In this document: positions 32,968-34,104 of the stretch, piece by piece
Layout: each line of letters begins with the position of its first letter
How positions within the stretch are numbered: the first letter of the stretch is position 1
From: Nocardia lijiangensis NBRC 108240
GTDB lineage: Bacteria; Actinomycetota; Actinomycetes; Mycobacteriales; Mycobacteriaceae
Direction of reading: 5' to 3'
Length of the DNA stretch: 34,104 nucleotides
Assembly: GCF_001613045.1 (NCBI RefSeq)
Contig: NZ_BDBP01000088.1
Coordinates: 1 to 34,104, forward strand
Notes under the pieces: model-generated
The model's input: only the letters and a program-made list of their open reading frames with translations
Told to the model about the DNA's origin: nothing
Databases searched by the model: none
Translations under genes and position numbers: made by a program

Positions 32968-34104
32968 TCACCGACCACCGCCCACGGGCGCGGCGGTGAG
33001 GGTCACCTCGACGGTCTTCGAATTGTTGCCTTGTTCGTCGGTGTAGGTGACCTTCACCTTGTCTCCCGGTTGGTGCGAACGGACGGCGGCGATGAGTGCT
33101 TCGCCGGAGTCGATGGCCCGGTCGTCCAGCTTGGTGATGATGGCGCCCGCCGGGATGCCCGCCTTGGCGGCCGGGCCGTCCGGCGTCGCCTCCAGCACCA
33201 TCGCGGCGCTGTCCTGCGGCCGCAGCTTGATGCCGATCTGGGCGTAGGTGGCGTGGCCGGTCTTGATCAGCTCGTCCGCGACCCGGCGAGCCTGATCCAC
33301 CGGAATGGCGAAGCCGAGGCCGATCGAACCGCTCTGCTGGCCGCCCAGCTCACCGACGCCGAGGCTGGCGATCGCGGTGTTGATGCCGATCAGCTTGCCG
33401 TTCGCGTCCACGAGCGCGCCGCCCGAATTGCCGGGATTAATGGCGGCGTCGGTCTGAATCGCGTCGATCACCGGCTGCGGGGCGTTGGGGTTCTGGCCGC
33501 CCTCGCCGCTGGTCGACACCGGCCGGTTCAGTGCCGAGACGATGCCGGTGGTGACGGTGCCCGCCAAGCCGAGCGGCGAGCCGATGGCGACCACCGGCTG
33601 ACCGACCTGCAGATTCCCGGAGGTGCCCAGCTCGATCGGGGTCAGGCCGCTCTTGCCCTGCACCTTGATCACCGCGAGATCCGAGACCGGGTCGGCGCCG
33701 ACCAGTGTGGCGGGCGCGCTGCTCCCGTCGGAGAACATGACCTCCATCGTGGCGCCCGTGCCGCCGCCGGAGGCCACGTGATTGTTGGTCAGGACCAGGC
33801 CATCGGAGGAGAGCACGACACCGGAACCCTCGCCCTGGGCGCGATTGCTCGCCACCTTGATCATCACGACGCTCGGCAGCACCTTCTGCGCCACCGCCTG
33901 GGTCGACCCCGCCGGCGCGTTGGAGGCATTGCTGACATTGGGCTTCGGCACGTCCAGCGCGTTGGTCACCGCCGTCCTGCCGTCGTCGGACCGGGTGGTC
34001 AGCGCGCCGACCGCCCCGCCGATGCCGCCGCTGACCAGCGCCAACGCCACCGCGCCCGCGACAAGACCGGCGCGGAACGGGCGCTGCGGTGGCTGCGGCG
34101 GCGG
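32968..34104 (-). CDS. pepD: HtrA/DegP-type serine protease, PepD-like (5' end outside window)
   Basis: 379 codons are visible and the frame continues past the window end. The first residues (PPPQPPQR) are a proline-rich cytoplasmic tail, then a transmembrane helix (AGLVAGAVALALVSGGIGGA), a short linker and the trypsin-like domain with catalytic His (TNNHV), Asp (SDLAVIKV) and Ser (NPGNSGGAL). A PDZ domain follows (IGIKLRPQDSAAMVLEATPD, GIPAGAIITKLDDRAI). ATG 34050 would fall inside the TM region, so the true start is upstream of the window. It is an envelope stress protease/chaperone acting outside the membrane. Its stop overlaps the longer moaB-like start option. Confidence 0.92.
   Translation of the reverse strand, partial: PPPQPPQRPFRAGLVAGAVALALVSGGIGGAVGALTTRSDDGRTAVTNALDVPKPNVSNASNAPAGSTQAVAQKVLPSVVMIKVASNRAQGEGSGVVLSSDGLVLTNNHVASGGGTGATMEVMFSDGSSAPATLVGADPVSDLAVIKVQGKSGLTPIELGTSGNLQVGQPVVAIGSPLGLAGTVTTGIVSALNRPVSTSGEGGQNPNAPQPVIDAIQTDAAINPGNSGGALVDANGKLIGINTAIASLGVGELGGQQSGSIGLGFAIPVDQARRVADELIKTGHATYAQIGIKLRPQDSAAMVLEATPDGPAAKAGIPAGAIITKLDDRAIDSGEALIAAVRSHQPGDKVKVTYTDEQGNNSKTVEVTLTAAPVGGGR

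Overview
The window looks like a chromosome segment of a mycolic-acid actinobacterium, most probably Nocardia. Supporting signs are the high G+C, GTG starts, a pair of tandem MspA-family porins (compare the NfpA/NfpB pair of N. farcinica), type VII secretion (ESX) substrates, and a stretch from about 23 to 34 kb whose gene content resembles the Mycobacterium tuberculosis Rv0983-Rv0996 neighbourhood (pepD, moaB2, mscL, Rv0991c/ruc, 5-FCL, galU, moeA1, rimJ-like, glpR-like). Family names are from memory and motif reading; no search was run.

Layout. (1) 1-3789, minus: a WXG100/EspC-like small protein followed 3 bp later by a very long T7SS substrate with a CpnT-like N-terminus, a low-complexity linker and at least 68 Glu-Pro dipeptides running off the window edge. 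(2) 4102-4572: a small secreted protein. (3) 4661-12615: a regulon around an AfsR/SARP-type regulator: ferredoxin-P450, a GtrA-like membrane protein, the 1050-aa regulator, a DrrAB-type ABC exporter and a 135-aa protein of unknown function. Four promoters here share three 11-bp-spaced GTGTCAG-like heptamers, a 10-bp gap and a GAYAGT -10 box; in three of them the start codon lies exactly 6 bp after the -10 box, so the mRNAs should be leaderless. The promoter plus first codons of drrA appear duplicated in front of both the ferredoxin and the gtrA-like gene. (4) 13069-14888: MFS transporter and HAD protein, overlapping.

(5) 15152-20930: an unusual module. A tightly overlapping operon (radical SAM, P-loop nucleotide kinase-like, SAM methyltransferase, CYTH) diverges from an HTH regulator with a PLD-like C-terminal region plus a NUDIX hydrolase, and a convergent HD phosphohydrolase with an unknown protein follows. 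The enzymes point to nucleotide or phosphorylated small-molecule chemistry; the product is unknown. With an alpha/beta hydrolase and a tyrosine-integrase remnant it ends at tRNA-Ala(CGC), so this may be an old genomic island.

(6) 22991-34104: conserved core. GlpR/SepX-like membrane protein, GNAT, MoeA-like Glp and GalU (minus) diverge from 5-FCL, a Ruc/FmdB zinc-ribbon chaperone-like protein with a CIRCE-like operator, a SAF/CpaB-like protein and MscL (plus). Two MspA-family porins, a small ORF that may start with ATT, a MoaB/Mog-like protein and an HtrA/PepD serine protease (cut by the window end) lie on the minus strand.
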